64,000 bases of DNA, taken from positions 310,001-374,000 of the forward strand of contig CANTAL010000141.1 of assembly GCA_947650365.1 (NCBI GenBank), read 5' to 3'. The DNA comes from Chamaelirium japonicum (Eukaryota; Streptophyta; Magnoliopsida; Liliales; Melanthiaceae). The translations under genes were made by a program, and so were the position numbers. The notes beneath the pieces were generated by a model. It made no database searches and was not told the origin of the DNA. It saw nothing but the letters and a program-made list of their open reading frames with translations. Of the stretch, positions 47,201 to 61,706 are shown in pieces (position 1 is the first letter of the stretch; every line of letters starts with the position of its first letter).

Positions 47201-50200
47201 GAACTATAATGGATCATGCGAATGAATTAGAATAGATAATACGAATGAATTAGAATGGATCGTACGAATGAATTAGAATGGATACATTCGTGCAAAAGAA
47301 TTAGAATGGATTGTATGAATGAATTAGAATGGATCGTGCGAATGAATTAGAATGGATACATTCGTGCGAATGAATTAGAATGGATCGTATGAATGAATTA
47401 GATTGGATCGTATGAATGAATTAGAATGGATCATGCGAATGAATTAGAATGGATCATACGAATGAATTAGAATCGATCGTTTGAATGAATTAGAATGGAT
47501 CGTACTTAGGAATTAGAATGTGTCATACGAATGAAATAGAATGGATCATACGAAGGAATTAGAAAGGATCGTACAAACGAATAAGAATGGATCGTATGAA
47601 TGAAATAGAATAGATCGTACGAATGAATTAGAATGGATCGTATGAATGAATTAGAGTGGATCGTATGAATGAATTAGAATGGATTGTACGAATGAAATAG
47701 AATAGATCGTACGAATGAATTAGAATGGATCGTGCGAATGAATTAGAATGGGTCGTACGAATGAATTAGAATGGATACACGATCCAGATCCATTCTAATT
47801 CATTCGCACAATTTATTCTAATTCATTCGTAGGATCCATTCTAATTCATTACTACGATCCATTCTAATTCATTCATACGATTCATTCTAATTCATTCGTA
47901 CGATCCATTCTAATTCATTCGCACGATCCATTCTAATTCATTCATACGATCCATTCTAATTCATTCATATGTATCCATTCTAATTCATTCATACGATCTA
48001 TTCTAATTCTACGATCCATTCTTACTCATTCGTATTATCCATTTTAATTCATTCACACGAATGTATCCATTCTAATTCATTCATACAATCTATTCTAATT
48101 CATTCGTACGATCCATTCTAATTCATTCGTACAATCCATTCTATTTCATTCGTAAGATCCATTCTTACTCATTCGTATGATCCATTCTAATTCATTCGCA
48201 CGAATGTATCCATTCTAATTTATTCGCATGATACATTCGTGTGAATGATTTAGAATGGATCGTACGAATGAATTAGAATAGATTGTGCGAATGAATTAGA
48301 ATGGATCGTGTGAATTCGAATTGATCGTACGAATGAATTAGAATGGATCATACGAAGGATTTAGAATGGATCGTACGAATGAATTAGAATGGATCGTACG
48401 AATGAATTAGAATGGATACATTTGTGCGAATGAATTAGAATGAATCATACGAAGGAATTAGAATGGATCGTATGAATGAATTAGAATGGATCGTACGAAT
48501 GAATTAGAATGTATACATTCGTGCGAATGAATTAGAATGGATCATACAAAGGAATTAGAATGGATCGTACGAATGAATTAGAATGGATCGTACGAATGAA
48601 TTAGAATGGATCGTACGAATGAATTAGAATGGATACATCCACGCGAATGAATTAGAATGGATCATACGAATGAATTAGAGTTGATACATTCGTGTGAATG
48701 AATTAAAATGGATAATACGAATGAGTAAGAATGGATCGTAGAATTAGAATGGATTGTATGAATGAATTTGAATGGATCGTACGAATGAATTAGAATGGAT
48801 ACATTCGTGCGAATGAATTAGAATGGATCGTACGAATGAGTAAGAATGGATCGTACGAATGAAATAGAATGGATCGTACGGATGAATTAGAATAGATCGT
48901 GCGAATGAATTAGAATGGATCGTACGAATGAGTAAGAATGGATCGTACGAATGAATTAGAATGGATCGTGCGAATAAATTAGAATGGATCGAACGAATGA
49001 ATTAGAATGGATCATACGAATGAATTAGAATGGATCGTATGAATGAATTAGAATGGATCGTGCGAATGAATTAGAATGGATTATATGAATGAAATAGAAT
49101 GGATTGTACGAATGAATTAGAATGGATCGTACGAATGAAATAGAATGGATCGTACGAATGAGTTAGAATGGATACATTCGTGCAAAAGAAATAGAATGGA
49201 TTATATGAATGAATTAGAATGGATCGTGTGAATGAATTAGAATGGATCATACGAATGAATTAGAATGGATACATTCGTGCGAATGAATTAGAATGGATCG
49301 TGCGAATAAATTAAAATGGATACATTCGTGCGAATGAATTAGAATGGATCGTGCGAATGAATTAGAATGGATCGTACGAATGAATTAGAATGGATCGTAT
49401 GAATGAATTAGAATGGATCGTGCGAATGAATTAGAATGGATCGTGCGAATGAATTAGAATGGATCGTATGAATGAATTAGATTGGATCATATTAATGAAT
49501 TAGAATGGATCGTACGAATGAATTAGAATAGATTGTACGAATGAATTAGAATGGATACGAATGGATCGTACGAATGAGTAAGAATGGATCGTACGAATGA
49601 AATAGAATGGATTGTACGGATGAATTAGAATGGATACATTCGTGCGAATGAATTAGGATGGATCGTATGAATGAATTAGAATAGATTGTGCGAATGAATT
49701 AGAATGGATCGTACGAATAAATTAGAATGGATACATTCATGCGAATGAATTAGAATGGATCGTATGAATGAATTAGAATGGATCGTATGAGTGAATTAGA
49801 ATGGATACGAAGGAATTAGAATGGATCGTACGAATGAATTAGAATGGATCGTACTAATGAATTAGAATAGATTATGCGAATGAATTAGAATGGATGGTAC
49901 GAATGAATTAGATTGGATCATATTAATAAATTAGTATGGATCGTGCGAATGAATTAGAATGGATCGTACGAATGAATTAGAATGGATAGATTCGTGCGAA
50001 TCAATTTGAATGGATCGTACGAAGGAATTAAAATAGATCGTACGAAGGAATTAGAATAGATCATACGAAGAAATTAGAATGGATCGTACCATTGAATTAG
50101 AATGGATCGTATGAATGAATTAGAATGGATCGTGCGAATGAATTAAAATGGATCGTATGAATGAAATAGAATGGATCGTATGAAGTAGAATGGATCGTAC

Positions 50201-53200
50201 GAATGAAATAGAATGGATCGTACGAATGAATTACAATAGATTGTGCGAATGGATTAGAATGGATCATACGATTGAGTAAGAATGGATTGTACGAATGAAA
50301 TAGAATAGATCGTACGAATGAATTAGAATGGATCATGCTAATGAATTAGAATTGATCGTACGAATGAATTAGAATAGATTGTGCGAATGAATTAGAATGG
50401 ATCGTACGAATGAATTGGAATGGATACATTCGTGCGAATGAATTAGAATGGATCGTATGAATGAATTAGAGTGGATACATTCGTACAAATGAATTAGAAT
50501 GGATCGTACAAATGAATTAGAATGGATACATTCGTGCGAATGAATTAGAATGGATCATATGAATGAATTAGAATGGATCGTTTGAGTGAATGCGAATGGA
50601 TCGTGCGAATGAATTAGAATGGATTGTACGAATGAATTAGAATGGATCGTACGAATGAATTAGAATGGATACATTCGTGCGAATCCATTCTATTTCATTC
50701 GTACTATCCATTCTAATTCATTCGCACGATCCATTCTAATTCATTCATACGATCCATTCTAATTCATTCATACGATCCATTCTAATTCATTCGTACGATC
50801 CATTCTAATTCATTCGCACGATCTATTCTAATTCATTCGCACGATCTATTCTAATTCATTCGTATGATCGATTCTTACTCATTCGTACGATCCATTCTAA
50901 TTCATTTGCACGAAGGTATCCATTCTAATTCATTCGTACTATCCATTCTAATGCCTTCGTACGATCCATTCTAATTCCTTCGTACGATCCATTCTAATTC
51001 ATTCGTACGATCCATTCTAATTCATTCGTACGATCCATTCTAATTCCTTCGTATGATCCATTCTAATTCATTCGTACGGTATGATTCATTCTAATTCATT
51101 CGTACGATTCATTCTAATTCAATCCATTCTAATTCATTCGTACGATCCGTTCTAATTCATTCGTACGATCCATTCTAATTCATTCGTACGATCCATTCTA
51201 ATTCATTTGTACGAATGTATCCACTCTAATTCATTCATACGATCCATTCTAATTCATTCGCACGAATGTATCCATTCCAATTCATTCGTACGATCCATTC
51301 TAATTCATTCGCACAATCTATTCTAATTCATTCGTACGATCCATTCTAATTCATTCATACGATCCTCTCTAATTCATTCGTACGATCCATTCTAATTCAT
51401 TCGTACAATCCATTCTAATTCATTCGCACGATCCATTCGCATTCACTCAAACGATCCATTCTAATTCATTCATATGATCCATTCTAATTCATTCGCACGA
51501 ATGTATCCATTCTAATTCATTCGTACAATCCATTCTATTTTATTCGTACGATCCATTCTTACTCATTCGTACGATCCATTCGTATCCATTCTAATTCATT
51601 CGTACGATCTATTCTACTTCATTCGTACGATCCATTCTAATTCATTAATACGATCCAATCTAATTCATTCATACGATCCATTCTAATTCATTCGTACGAT
51701 CCATTCTAATTCATTCGCACGATCCATTCTAATTCATTCGCACGATCCATTCTAATTCATTCATACGATCCATTCTAATTCATTCGTACGATCCATTCTA
51801 ATTCATTCACACGATCCATTCTAATTCATTCGCACGAATGTATCCATTCTATTTCATTCGTATGATCCATTCTAATTCATTCACACGATCCATTCTAATT
51901 AGAATCGATCGTACGAATGAATTGGAATGGATACATTCGTGCGAATGAATTAGAATGGATCGTATGAATGAATTAGAGTGGATACATTCGTACAAATGAA
52001 TTAGAATGGATCGTACGAATGAATTAGAATGGATACATTCGTGCGAATGAATTAGAATGGATCATATGAATGAATTAGAATGGATCGTTTGAGTGAATGC
52101 GAATGGATCGTGCGAATGAATTAGAATGGATTGTACGAATGAATTAGAATGGATCGTACGAATGAATTAGAATGGATTCATTCGCACGAAAGAATTAGAA
52201 TAGATTGTGCGAATGAATTAGAATGGATCATACGAATGAATTAGAATGGATACATTCATGCGAATGAATTAGAATGGATCGTATGAATGAATTAGAATGG
52301 ATCGCATGGGTGAATTAGAATGGATACGAAGGAATTAGAATGGATCGTATGAAGGAATTAGAATGGAAAATGGATCGTGCGAATGAATTAGAATGGATCG
52401 TGCGATAAGAATGGATCGTACGAATGAAATAGAATAGATCGTACGGATAAATGAATTTGGATCGTGCTAATGAATTAGAATAGATTGTACGAATGAATTA
52501 GAATGGATCATGCTAATGAATTAGAATTGATCGTACGAATGAATTAGAATAGATTGTGCGAATGAATTAGAATGGATCGCTCGAATGAATTGGAATGGAT
52601 ACATTCGTTCGAATGAATTAGAATGGATCGTATGAATGAATTAGAGTGGATACATTCATACAAATGAATTAGAATGGATCGTACGAATGAATTAGAATGG
52701 ATACATTCGTGCGAATGAATTAGAATGGATCATATGAATGAATTAGAATGGATCGCTTGAGTGAATGCGAATGGATCGTGCGAATGAATTAGAATGGATT
52801 GTACGAATGAATTAGAATGGATCGTACGAATGAATTAGAATGGATACATTCGTGCGAATCCATTCTATTTCATTCGTACGATCCATTCTAATTCATTCGC
52901 ACGATCCATTCTAATTCATTCATACGATCCATTCTAATTCATTCGTACGATCCATTCTAATTCATTCGTACGATCCATTCTAATTCATTCGCACAATCTA
53001 TTCTAATTCATTCGTACAATCCATTCTAATTCATTCGCACGATCCATTCTAATTCATTCATACGATCCATTCTATTTCATTCGTACGATCCATTCTTACT
53101 CATTCGTAGGATCCATTCTAATTCATTTGCACGAAGGTATCCATTCTAATTCATTCGTACTATCCATTCTAATTCCTTCGTACGATCCATTCTAATTCTT

Positions 53201-54303
53201 TCGTACGATCCATTCTAATTCATTCGTACGATCCATTCTAATTCATTCGTATGATCCATTCTAATTCCTTCGTATGATCCATTCTAATTCATTCGTACGG
53301 TATGATTCATTCTAATTCATTCGTACGATTCATTCTAATTCAATCCATTCTAATTCATTCGTACGATCCATTCTAATTCATTCGTACGATCCATTCTAAT
53401 TCATTCGTACGATTCATTCTAATTCAATCCATTCTAATTCATTCGTACGATCCATTCTTACTCATTCGTACGATCCATTCTAATTCATTCGCACGAATGA
53501 ATCCATTCTAATTCATTCGTATGATCCATTCTAATTCATTCACATGATCCATTCTAATTCTAATTCATTCGTATGATCCATTCTAATTCGCACGATCCAT
53601 TCTAATTCATTCACATGATCCATTCTAATTCATTCGTACGATCGATTCTAATTCATTCATACGATCCATTCTAATTCATTCGCACGAATGTATCCATTCT
53701 AATTCATTCGTACGATCCATTCTAATTCATTTGCACAATCTATTCTAATTCATTCATACGATCCATTCTAATTTATTCGCACGATCCATTCTAATTCATT
53801 CATACGATCCATTCTAATTCATTCATATGATCCATTCTAATTCATTCGCACGATCCATTCTTACTCATTTGTACGATCCATTCTAATTCATTTGCATGAT
53901 CCATTCTAATTCATTAATATGATCCATTCTAATTCATTCGCACGATCCATTCTAATTCATTCACACTCATACGATCCATTCTTATTCATTCGCACGAATG
54001 TATCCTTTCTAATTCATTCGTACGATCCATTCTAATTCATTCGCACAATCTATTCTAATTCATTCGTACGATCCATTCTAATTCATTCGTACGATCCATT
54101 CTAATTCATTCGCACGATCCATTCTAATTCATTCGCACGATCCATTCTAATTCATTAGCACGATCCATTCTAATTCATTCGTACGATCCATTCTAATTCA
54201 TTTATACGATCCAATCTAATTCATTCATACGATCCATTCTAATTCTTTCGCACGAATGTATCCATTCTAATTCATTCGTACGATCCATTCTAATTCATTA
54301 GCA

Positions 54304-54327
54304 CGAAAAAACACGATCCACTCACAT
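54304..54327 (+). repeat. Non-monomer anchor motif, copy in block B
   Basis: Fourth copy of the 24-bp anchor, 19,107 bp after the copy at 35197, matching the A/B offset. Confidence 0.9.
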
Positions 54328-57300
54328 ACGAATAAATTAGAATGAATTAGAATGGATCGTATGAATGAATTAGAATGGATCGTGCGAATGAATTAGAATG
54401 GATCGTGTGAACATACCGTACGAATGAATTAGAATGGATCATACGAAGGAATTAGAATGGATCGTACGAATGAATTAGAATGGATCGTACAAATGAATTA
54501 GAATGGATCGTACGAAGGAATTAGAATGGATCGTACGAAGGAATGAGAATGGATAGTACGAATGAATTAGAATGGATCGTACGAATGAATTAGAATGGAT
54601 ACATTCGTACAAATGAATTAGAATGGATCGTACGAATGAATTAGAATGGATACATTCGTGCGAATGAATTAGAATGGATCATATGAATGAATTAGAATGG
54701 ATCGTTTGAGTGAATGCGAATGGATCGTGCGAATGAATTAGAATGGATTGTACGAATGAATTAGAATGGATCGTACGAATTAATTAGAATGGATACATTC
54801 GTGCGAATCCATTCTATTTCATTCGTACGATCCATTCTAATTCATTCGCACGATCCATTCTAATTCATTCGTACGATCCATTCTAATTCATTCGTACGAT
54901 CCATTCTAATTCATTCGCACAATCTATTCTAATTCATTCGTACGATCCATTCTAATTCGTTCGCACGATCCATTCTAATTCATTCATACGATCCATTCTA
55001 TTTCATTCGTACGATCCATTCTTACTCATTCGTACGATCCATTCTAATTCATTTGCACGCAGGTATCCATTCTAATTCATTCGTACGATCCATTCTAATT
55101 CATTCGTACGATCCATTCTAATTCCTTCGTATGATCCATTCTAATTCATTCGTACGGTATGATTCATTCTAATTCATTCGTACGATTCATTCTAATTCAA
55201 TCCATTCTATTTCATTCGTACGATCCATTCTAATTCATTCGTACGATCCATTCTAATTCATTCCATTCTAATTCATTCGTACGATCCATTCTTACTCATT
55301 CGTACGATCCATTCTAATTCATTCGCACGAATGAATCCATTCTAATTCATTCGTATGATCCATTCTAATTCATTCGCATGAATGTATCCATTCTAATTCA
55401 TTCGTACGATCCATTCTATCTCATTCGTACAATCCATTCTATTTCATTCGTACGATCCATTCTAATTCATTCGCACGATCCATTCTAATTCATTCGCATG
55501 ATCCATTCTAATTCATTCGTACGATTGATTCTAATTCATTCATACGATCCATTCTAATTCATTTGCACGAATGTATCCATTCTAATTCATTCGTACGATC
55601 CATTCTAATTCATTCGCACAATCTATTCTAATTCATTCATACGATCCATTCTAATTTATTCGCACGATCCATTCTAATTCATTCATACGATCCATTCTAA
55701 TTCATTCATATGATCCATTCTAATTCATTCGCACGATCCATTCTTACTCATTCGTACGATCCATTCTAATTCATTCGCACGATCCATTCTAATTCATTAA
55801 TACGATCCATTCTAATTCATTCGCACGATCCATTCTAATTCATTAGTACGATCCATTCTAATTCATTCGTACGATCCAGTCAAATTCATTAGCACGATCA
55901 TTCATACGAATGAATTAGAATGGATCGTATGAATGAATTAGAATGGATCGTATGAATGAATTAGAATGGATTGTACGAATGAAATAGAATAGATCGTACG
56001 AATGAATTAGAATGGATCGTGCGAATGAATTAGAATGGGTCGTACGAATGAATTAAAATGGATCGTATGAATGAAATAGAATGGATCGTATAAATTAGAA
56101 TGGATCGTACGAATGAAATAGAATGGATCGTACGAATGAATTAGAATAGATTGTGCGAATGGATTAGAATGGATCATACGATTAAGTAAGAATGGATTGT
56201 ACGAATGAAATAGAATAGATCGTACGAATGAATTAGAATGGATCATGCCAATGAATTAGAATGGATCGTACGAATGAATTAGAATAGATTGTGCGAATGA
56301 ATTAGAATGGATCGTACGAATGAATTGGAATGGATACAATCGTGCGAATGAATTTGAATGGATCGTATGAATGAATTAGAGTGGATACATTCGTACAAAT
56401 GAATTAGAATGGATCGTACGAATGAATTAGAATGGATACATTCGTGCGAATGAATTAGAATGGATCATATGAATGAATTAGAATGGATCGTTTGAGTGAA
56501 TGCGAATGGATCGTGCGAATGAATTAGAATGGATTGTACGAATGAATTAGAATGGATTGTACGAATGAATTAGAATGGATACATTCGTGCGAATCCATTC
56601 TATTTCATTCGTACGATCCATTCTAATTCATTCGCACGATCCATTCTAATTCATTCATACGATCCATTCTAATTCATTCGTATGATCCATTCTAATTCAT
56701 TCGTACGATCCATTCTAATTCATTCGCACAATCTATTCTAATTCTTTCGTATGATCCATTCTAATTCATTCGCACGATCCATTCTAATTCATTCATACGA
56801 TCCATTCTATTTCATTCGTACGATCCATTCTTACTCATTCGTACGATCCATTCTAATTCATTTGCACAAAGGTATCCATTCTAATTCATTCGTACTATCC
56901 ATTCTAATTCCTTCATACGATCCATTCTAATTCCTTCGTACGAATGACTTAGAATGGATCGTACGAATGAATTAGAATGGATCGTACGAATGAAATAGAA
57001 TGGATTGTACGAATGAGATAGAATGGATCGTACGAATGAATTAGAATGGATACATTCATGCGAATGAATTAGAATGGATCATACGAATGAATTAGAATGT
57101 ATTCATTCGTGCGAATGAATTAGAACGGATCGTACGAATAAGTAAGAACGGATCGTACGAATAAGTAAGAATGGATCGTACGAATGAATTAGAATGGATT
57201 GAATTAGAATGAATCGAACAAATGAATTAGAATGGATCGTACGAATGAATTAGAATGGATCGTACGAATGAATTAGAATGGATTAAATTAGAAGGAATCG

Positions 57301-58916
57301 TACGAATGAATTAGAATGAATCATACCGTACGAATGAATTAGAATGGATCATACGAAGGAATTAGAATGGATCGTACGAATGAATTAGAATGGATCGTAC
57401 GAAGGAATTAGAATGGATCGTACGAAGGAATTAGAATGGATCGTACGAAGCAATTAGAATGGATAGTACGAATGAATTAGAATGGATACCTTCGTGCAAA
57501 TGAATTAGAATGGATCATACGAATGAGTAAGAATGGATCGTACGAATGAAATAGAATGGATCGTATGAATGAATTAGAATGGATCGTGCGAATGAATTAG
57601 AATGGATCGTACGAATGAATTAGATTGGATCGTACGAATGAATTAGAATGGATCGTATGAATGAATTAGAATGGATCGTGCGAATGAATTAGAATGGATC
57701 ATACGAATGAAATAGAATGGATTCGCACGAATGTATCCATTCTAATTCATTCGTACGATCCATTCTAATTCATTCGTACAATCCATTCTAATTCATTCGC
57801 ACGATCCATTCACATTCACTCAAACGATCCATTCTAATTCATTCATATGATCCATTCTAATTCATTCGCACGAATGTATCCATTCTAATTCATTCGTACG
57901 ATCCATTCTAATTCATTTGTACGAATGTATCCACTCTAATTCATTCATACGATCCATTCTAATTCATTCGCACGAATGTATCCATTCCAATTCATTCGTA
58001 GGATCCATTCTAATTCATTCGCACAATCTATTCTAATTCATTCGTACGATCAATTCTAATTCATTAGCATGATCCATTCTAATTCATTCGTACGATCTAT
58101 TTTATTTCATTCATACAATCCATTCTTACCCAATCGTATGATCCATTCTAATCCATTCGCACAATCTATTCTAATTCATTCGTATGATCCATTCTATTTC
58201 ATTCGTACGATCCATTCTAATTCATACGATCCATTCTATTTCATTCATACGAATGTATCCATTCTAATTCATTCGCACGATCCATTTTAATTCATTCATA
58301 CAATCCATTCTAATTCTTTTGCACGAATGTATCCATTCTAATTCATTCGTACGATCCATTCTAATTCATTCGTACGATCCATTCTAATTCATTAATACGA
58401 TCCAATCTAATTCATTCATACGATCTATTCTAATTCATTCGCACGATCTAATCTATTTCATTCGTACAATCCATTCTATTTCATTCGTACGATCCATTCT
58501 AATTCATTCGCACGATCCATTCTAATTCATTCATACGATCCATTCTAATTCATTCGTACGATCCATTCTAATTCATTCGTACGATCCATTCTAATTCATT
58601 CGCACAATCTATTCTAATTCATTCGTACGATCCATTCTAATTCATTCGCACGATCCATTCTAATTCATTCATACGATCCATTCTATTTCATTCGTACGAT
58701 CCATTCTTACTCATTCGTACGATCCATTCTAATTCATTTGCACGAAGGTATCTATTCTAATTCATTCGTACTATCCATTCTAATTCCTTCGTACGATCCA
58801 TTCTAATTCCTTCGTACGATCCATTCTATTTCATTCGTACGATCCATTCTAATTCATTCGTACAATCCATTCTAATTCATTCGCACGATCCATTCATACG
58901 AATGAATTAGAATGGA

Positions 58917-59340
58917 TCGTACGAATGAATTAGAATGGATCGTACGAATGAATTAGAATGGATACATTCGTGCGAATGAATTAGAATGGATCATACGAAT
59001 GAATTAGAGTTGATACATTCGTGTGAATGAATTAAAATGGATAATACGAATGAGTAAGAATGGATCGTAGAATTAGAATGGATCGTATGAATGAATTAGA
59101 ATGGATACATACGAATGAATTAGAATGGATCGTATGAATGAATTAGAATGGATCGTGCGAATGAATTAGAATGGATCGTACGAATGAATTAGAATGGATC
59201 GAAGGAATGAATTAGAATGGATCGTAGTAATGAATTAGAATGGATCCTACGAATGAATTAGAATAGATTGTGCGAATGAATTAGAATGGATCTGGATAGT
59301 GTATCCATTCTAATTCATTCGTATGACCCATTCTAATTCA
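58917..59340. repeat. Segment shared with the left array (3857-4280)
   Basis: Collinear with 3857-4280 at a constant offset of 55,060. It includes the rare strings GAGTTGATACATTC, GGATACATACGAATG, GGATCGTAGAATTAG and the switch TGGATCTGGAT...GTGTATCC (4231 and 59291). It ties the array left of the retrotransposon to the far right of the window. Confidence 0.85.
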
Positions 59341-61706
59341 TTCGCACGATCCATTCTAATTCATTCGTACGATCTATTCTATTTTATTCGTACAATCCAT
59401 TCTAATTCATTCATACGATCCAATCTAATTCATTCATACGATCCATTCTAATTCATTCGTACGATCTACTCTATTTCATTCATACGATCCATTCTAATTT
59501 GTTTGTACGATCCTTTCTAATTCCTTCGTACGATCCATTCTATTTCATTCGTATGACCCATTCTAATTCATAAATACGATCCATTCTAATTCATTCAAAC
59601 GATCCATTCTAATTCATTTGTACAATCCATTCTAATTCATTCCCACGATCCATTCTAATTCATTCATACGATCCAATCTAATTCATTCATACGATCCATT
59701 CTAATTCATTCGCACGAATGTATCTATTCTAATTCATTCGCACGATCCATTCTAATTCATTTATACAATCCATTCTAATTCTTTTGCACGAATGTATCCA
59801 TTCTAATTCATTCGTACGATCCATTCTAATTCATTCGTATGATCTATTCTAATTCATTCGCATGATCCATTATAATTCATTCATACGATCCAATCTAATT
59901 CATTCGTACGATCCATTCTAATTCATTCGCACGAATGTATCAACTCTAATTCATTCGTACGATCCATTCCAATTCATTCATACATGTACGAATGAATTAG
60001 AATGGATACATTCGTGCGAATGAATTAGAATGGATCGTATGAATGAATTAGATTGGATCGTATGCATGAATTAGAATGGATCGTGCGAATGAATTAGAAT
60101 GGATCGTACGAATGAATTAGAATGGATCGAACGAATGAATTAGAATGGATACATTCGTGCAAAAGAATTAGAATGGATTGTATGAATGAATTAGAATGAA
60201 TCGTGCGAATGAATTAGAATGGATCATACGAATGAATTAGAATGGATATATTCGTGCGAAAGAATTAGAATAGATCGTATGAATGAATTAGAATGGATCG
60301 TACGAATGAAATAGAATGGATCGTACGGATGAATTAGAATGGATCGTGCGAATAAATTAGAATGGATCGTACGAATGAGTAAGAATGGATCGTATGAATG
60401 AATTAGAATGGATCGTGCGAATGAATTAGAATGGATTATATGAATGAAATAGAATGGATCATACGAATGAAATAGAATGGATCGTACGAAGGAATTAAAA
60501 TGGATCGTATGAATGAATTAGAGTGGATACATTCGTGCGAATGAATTCGAATAGATCGTGCGAATGAATTAGAATGGATTGTACGAATAAATTAGAATGG
60601 ATCGTACGAATGAAATAGAATGGATCGTACGAATTAATTAGAATGGATACATTCATGCAAAAGAAATAGAATGGATTGTATGAATGAATTAGAATGGATC
60701 GTGTGAATGAATTAGAATAAATCATGCGAATGAATTAGAATGGATACATTCGTGCGAATGAATTAGAATGGATCGTGCGAATGAATTAGAATGGATCGTA
60801 CGAATGAATTAGAATGGATCGTACGAATGAATTAGAATGGTTCGTGCGAATGAATTAGAATGGATCGTGCGAATGAATTAGAATGGATCGTACGAATGAA
60901 TTAGAATGGATCGTATGAATGAATTAGATTGGATCGTATTAATGAATTAGAATGGATCGTATGAATGAATTAGAATAGATCGTACGAACGAATTAGAATT
61001 GATACGAATTGATCGTACGAATGAGTAAGAATGGATCGTACGAATGAAATAGAATAGATTGTACGAATGAATTAGAATGGATACATTCGTGCGAATGAAT
61101 TAGGATGGATCGTATGAATGAATTAGAATAGATTGTGCGAATGAATTAGAATGGATCGTACGAAGGAATTAGAATGGATTGTATGAATGAATTAGAATAG
61201 ATCGTATGAATGAATTAGAATGGATCGTGCGAATGAATTAGAATGGATCGTATGAATGAAATAGAATGGATCGTATGAATTAGAATGGATTGTACGAATG
61301 AATTAGAATGGATCGTGCGTCGTACGAATGAATTAGAATGGATCATATTAATGAATTAGAATGGATCGTATGAATGAATTAGAATAGATCGTGCGAATGA
61401 ATTAAAATGGATCGTATGAATGAAATAGAATGGATCGTATGAATTAGAATGGATCGTACGAATGAAATAGAATGGATCGTACGAATGAATTAGAATAGAT
61501 TGTGCGAATGGATTAGAATATATCATACGATTGAGTAAGAATGGATTGTACGAATGAAATAGAATAGATCGTACGAATGAATTAGAATGGATCGTATGAA
61601 TGAATTAGAATAGATCATACGAATGAATTAGAATAGATCGTATGAATGAATTAGAATGGATCGTGCGAATGAATTAGAATGGATCGTACGAATGAAATAG
61701 AATGGA

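Larger units (their letters stand above)
44999..61706. repeat. Satellite super-repeat, copy B (about 16.7 kb)
   Basis: Collinear with copy A. Offsets between matching switches are 20,495 (24504/44999), 20,517 (26571/47088 and 27261/47778), 20,489 (27741/48230), 19,255 (29423/48678), 19,139 (31531/50670 and 33706/52845) and 19,084 (35710/54794 and 37496/56580). Constant offsets over kilobases show few internal indels. The drop between 48230 and 48678 is a loss of about 1.2 kb present in A at 28.1-29.4 kb. At 57722 copy B jumps to the sequence at A 41186, skipping 2,572 bp. After about 58.3 kb the tail no longer follows A. No gene is visible. Confidence 0.88.
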
